Of a stretch of DNA of 43,541 nt, positions 41,331 to 43,541 are shown piece after piece. Numbering within the stretch: the stretch's first letter is position 1; each line of letters starts with the position of its first letter. The position numbers and the translations under genes are program-made. The stretch is taken from positions 1-43,541 of the forward strand of contig UQMM01000019.1 of the NCBI GenBank assembly GCA_900542165.1. The letters run 5' to 3'. Source of the DNA: an uncultured Collinsella sp. GTDB lineage: Bacteria; Actinomycetota; Coriobacteriia; Coriobacteriales; Coriobacteriaceae. The notes beneath the pieces are model-generated. The model made no database searches, was not told where the DNA came from, and saw only the letters and a program-made list of their open reading frames with translations.

Positions 41331-41425
41331 GGCTCCGGGCACCCCATCTTGCCCCTCAATCGTCGGTTGCGTACATAAAGTACGCTTCCCTCCTCTTTCG
41401 CGGCAACCTGGGGCACCCGGAGCTC
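41331..41425. repeat. Family A palindromic element, copy 3 (after tRNA-Gly)
   Basis: A 95-nt imperfect palindrome. GCTCCGGG (41332-41339) pairs with CCCGGAGC (41416-41423), CCCCA pairs with TGGGG, TTGCC pairs with GGCAA, and the tip is GCGTAC-ATAAA-GTACGC. It aligns with the reverse strand of 22898-22995 through most of its length, with compensatory differences in the outer stem. The rest of the 41281-41613 gap holds the tRNA terminator and, at 41489-41498, a GGTTCGAACC palindrome; nothing else was recognised. Confidence 0.8.
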
Positions 41426-41613
41426 GCTGTCGTGGCCGGGGGAGTGGGTCTTCCGTTCTTTTTACTAATCGGTCGATTCGTCCCGGGAGGTTCGAACCCG
41501 AGAGGGAGCGAGCTTCCTGGGTCGTGGCTGTGGCGTTGTTTGCCGCGAATGTCCGCTTTGGGCGTATCATCGTGGGCATCTCGCATAACCTCGTTGCAAG
41601 GGAGATACGCCCC

Positions 41614-43347
41614 ATGGCTACAGAAAAGTCTTCTTCGCGCTCATGGATGTCCGACGCCGCGATCTATCAGATCTACCCGCGCTCGTTTAAGGATTCGACT
41701 GGTTCGGGTCTGGGCGATATCGCGGGCATTACCCAGCAGATGGACTATCTTGAGCGACTGGGTATCGAGGCCATCTGGCTGAGCCCGTTTTACCCATCGC
41801 CTCTTGTCGATGGTGGCTATGATGTGGCGGACTACTGCGATGTCGACCCACGTCTCGGCTCGCTTGACGACTTCGATGACATGATCGCTGCGGCTCACGT
41901 GCGCGGCATCAAGGTCATTGTCGACATCGTGCCTAACCATTCATCCAACCAGCACCCCTGGTTCAAAGCCGCTCTTGCCGCCGGCCCCGGATCGCCCGAG
42001 CGCGCCCGTTATATCTTCCGCGATGGTCGCGGCGAGCACGGCGAGCTGCCTCCCACCAATTGGAATGCCAGCTTTGGCGGCTCCGCCTGGACGCGTGTTG
42101 CGGACGGTCGGTGGTATCTGCACATGTTTACGCCCGAGCAGCCGGACTTTGACTGGTCATGCCCTGAGGTCCACGCGTTCTTTTGCGACGTCCTGGCGTT
42201 TTGGAGCGATCGAGGCGTCGATGGCTTTCGCATTGATGTGGCGCAAGGTCTCGCCAAGGATCTCGACCGCGATGACCTCGATCGGTGGCATCTCGCCGAG
42301 GGCGATGACATGGTTGACGACGGCACCCATCCGCTGTGGGACCGCAACGAGGTCCACGAGATCTATCACGAGTGGCGCCGCGTGTTCGACCGCTATAATC
42401 CGCCGCGCAGCGCCGTTGCTGAGGCATGGGTGCTGCCCGAGCGCCAGTATCTCTACGCGCGTCCCAGCGAGCTTGGTCAGACATTTAACTTTGAGTTCGC
42501 CAAGGCCACTTGGACCTATGATGACATGCACGCTGCAATCGAGGAGGGCTTGAAGGCGGCCATCGAATCCGATTCCGCCTCGACCTGGGTACTCTCCAAC
42601 CACGACGTGCCGCGCGTGGCGACACGCTACGCCCTGCCGCAAATCAAGGCGACGCGCTACCATCAGATTGCGCTCGACTGGCTCTTACGCGACGGGTCGT
42701 CTTATGACGAGGACCGTGAACTCGGCGAGCGCCGCGCGCGGGCGGCCCTTTTGCTTGAGCTGGCGCTTCCGGGCTCGGCATACGTGTATCAGGGTGAGGA
42801 GCTCGGCCTTTTTGAGGTGGCTGACATCCCGTGGGCTGCACTCGAAGATCCCACTGCGACCAATACGCACGGACCGAAGCGCGAGAAGGGGCGCGACGGC
42901 TGTCGTGTGCCCCTGCCATGGGTAGCGGCGGACGACCCCGCGCAGGGCGGATCGTTTGGGTTTTCGCCGGCGGACGCCGATGCGGCGCCCCATCTGCCGC
43001 AGCCTGCATGGTTTTCCGATTACGCTGCCGATAGGGAAGAAGCGGACCCGACATCGATGCTTGCGCTCTATCGTGACGCCCTCTGGCTGCGGCGCAAGCT
43101 GCGCGGGTGCGCCAACGATCTTGCGTGGCTCGATCTTGACGGGCGCACCGGTCTTGCGGATGGCGCCGAGGGCGCCGAGGGCGGCGTCATCGCCTATCGC
43201 CGCGACAATGGCTGGGCGTGTGTGACGAACTTCGGTGCAGCACCTGTGGAGCTGCCGGCGGGCAGGGTCCTGCTCACCTCATCACCGCTTGCAGACGGCA
43301 GGCTCGCGCAGGACAGCTCTGCCTGGATCATGCTCGGTGAGATGTAG
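41614..43347 (+). CDS. GH13 alpha-glucosidase / oligo-1,6-glucosidase-like enzyme
   Basis: 577 residues. The four GH13 signature regions are present: DIVPNHSS (104-111), GFRIDVAQG with nucleophile Asp208, EAWV with acid/base Glu270, and LSNHD with His330 and Asp331. The N-terminus WMSDAAIYQIYPRSFKDSTG is typical of alpha-glucosidases acting on short maltose- or isomaltose-type sugars or sucrose. It has no signal peptide, so it works in the cytosol on imported oligosaccharides; the exact specificity is not readable. The start at 41614 has AAGGGAG nine bases upstream. It stands alone between two tRNA-Gly copies. Confidence 0.93.
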   Translation: MATEKSSSRSWMSDAAIYQIYPRSFKDSTGSGLGDIAGITQQMDYLERLGIEAIWLSPFYPSPLVDGGYDVADYCDVDPRLGSLDDFDDMIAAAHVRGIKVIVDIVPNHSSNQHPWFKAALAAGPGSPERARYIFRDGRGEHGELPPTNWNASFGGSAWTRVADGRWYLHMFTPEQPDFDWSCPEVHAFFCDVLAFWSDRGVDGFRIDVAQGLAKDLDRDDLDRWHLAEGDDMVDDGTHPLWDRNEVHEIYHEWRRVFDRYNPPRSAVAEAWVLPERQYLYARPSELGQTFNFEFAKATWTYDDMHAAIEEGLKAAIESDSASTWVLSNHDVPRVATRYALPQIKATRYHQIALDWLLRDGSSYDEDRELGERRARAALLLELALPGSAYVYQGEELGLFEVADIPWAALEDPTATNTHGPKREKGRDGCRVPLPWVAADDPAQGGSFGFSPADADAAPHLPQPAWFSDYAADREEADPTSMLALYRDALWLRRKLRGCANDLAWLDLDGRTGLADGAEGAEGGVIAYRRDNGWACVTNFGAAPVELPAGRVLLTSSPLADGRLAQDSSAWIMLGEM

Positions 43348-43447
43348 GGGTCTCTTGCGGCGAGTTTGCGTTTGTCTGCGCCTTCCGTGGTGGCTGATGT
43401 CTTTGCGAGGTTCGCGAGGGCGTCGCAAAACTTTTCAAAAAAAGTTC

Positions 43448-43476
43448 TTGCATAGGATGCGGGTATCACGTAAGAT
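43448..43476 (+). promoter_or_regulatory. Promoter of the second tRNA-Gly
   Basis: TTGCAT (43448-43453), a 17-base spacer and TAAGAT (43471-43476). ACTTTTCAAAAAAAGT (43430-43445) ends two bases before the -35. Confidence 0.75.
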
Positions 43477-43488
43477 TAATCCTCGTAA

Positions 43489-43541
43489 GCGGACATGGCT
43501 CAGTTGGTAGAGCACAACCTTGCCAAGGTTGGGGTCGCGGG
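43489..43541 (+). tRNA. tRNA-Gly (anticodon GCC), second copy, cut by window end
   Basis: The first 53 nt of a tRNA identical to the copy at 41206-41258, including acceptor GCGGACA, D-arm and the anticodon loop TTGCCAA. The 3' acceptor strand lies beyond the window. Confidence 0.93.

Noticed and set aside
41481..41515. A third tRNA gene or pseudo-tRNA at the GGTTCGAACC palindrome
   Set aside because: The bases around the T-loop-like sequence do not pair into a T-stem on either strand, and no acceptor or anticodon arm is found.

Overview
This window reads as a chromosomal segment of a Gram-positive, high-G+C (about 60% by eye) actinobacterium, most likely a gut Coriobacteriia such as Collinsella. 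That assignment is an inference. It rests on the actinobacterial order uvrC-rapZ-whiA-gap-pgk-tpiA-secG, on a WhiA protein, on an LtaS-type lipoteichoic acid synthase, and on host-glycan (sialic acid) genes. No phage, transposase, plasmid or CRISPR signal was seen.

Layout. 1-5571 is read on the minus strand: an FAD-dependent oxidoreductase running off the left edge, a BaiN-type flavoprotein translationally coupled behind an Mrp/ApbC Fe-S carrier, and an LtaS-like membrane sulfatase-fold enzyme. Everything from 5765 on is plus strand. 5765-12910 holds uvrA, ybaK, murJ and uvrC (DNA repair, tRNA proofreading, lipid II flipping). 13276-23707 is a sialic acid island: a four-gene peptide-type ABC importer with a fused permease-ATPase (SatABCD/SiaEFGI architecture), an esterase, a second esterase homologue that lacks the catalytic serine, then nanA, nanK and nanE. 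23809-25665 holds rapZ and whiA. 25859-30952 is a glycolytic block (gapA, pgk, tpiA, gpmI) followed by secG. 31248-37190 is a complete oligopeptide ABC importer (oppABCDF). 37191-43541 holds tRNA-Leu(GAG), an RsbU-like PAS/GAF/PP2C phosphatase, a protein fusing an anti-sigma antagonist (STAS) to an anti-sigma kinase (HATPase), tRNA-Gly(GCC), a GH13 alpha-glucosidase and a second tRNA-Gly cut by the right edge.

How the genes fit together. Imported sialic acid would be de-O-acetylated, cleaved to ManNAc plus pyruvate, phosphorylated and epimerised to GlcNAc-6-P. The later nagA/nagB steps are not here. The carbon would then enter the glycolytic enzymes encoded next door. Three promoter regions (sialic acid island, gapA, oppA) carry an AAAACGTT palindrome, which suggests one shared LacI/CcpA-like control.

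The most unusual signal is non-coding. Five long imperfect palindromes (about 95-146 nt) fall into two families. Family A has copies at 21745-21840, 22898-22995 and 41331-41425; family B has copies at 37207-37331 and 37499-37644. Within each family the unpaired motifs are conserved while the stems differ between copies and still pair, so the fold appears to be maintained by compensatory change.
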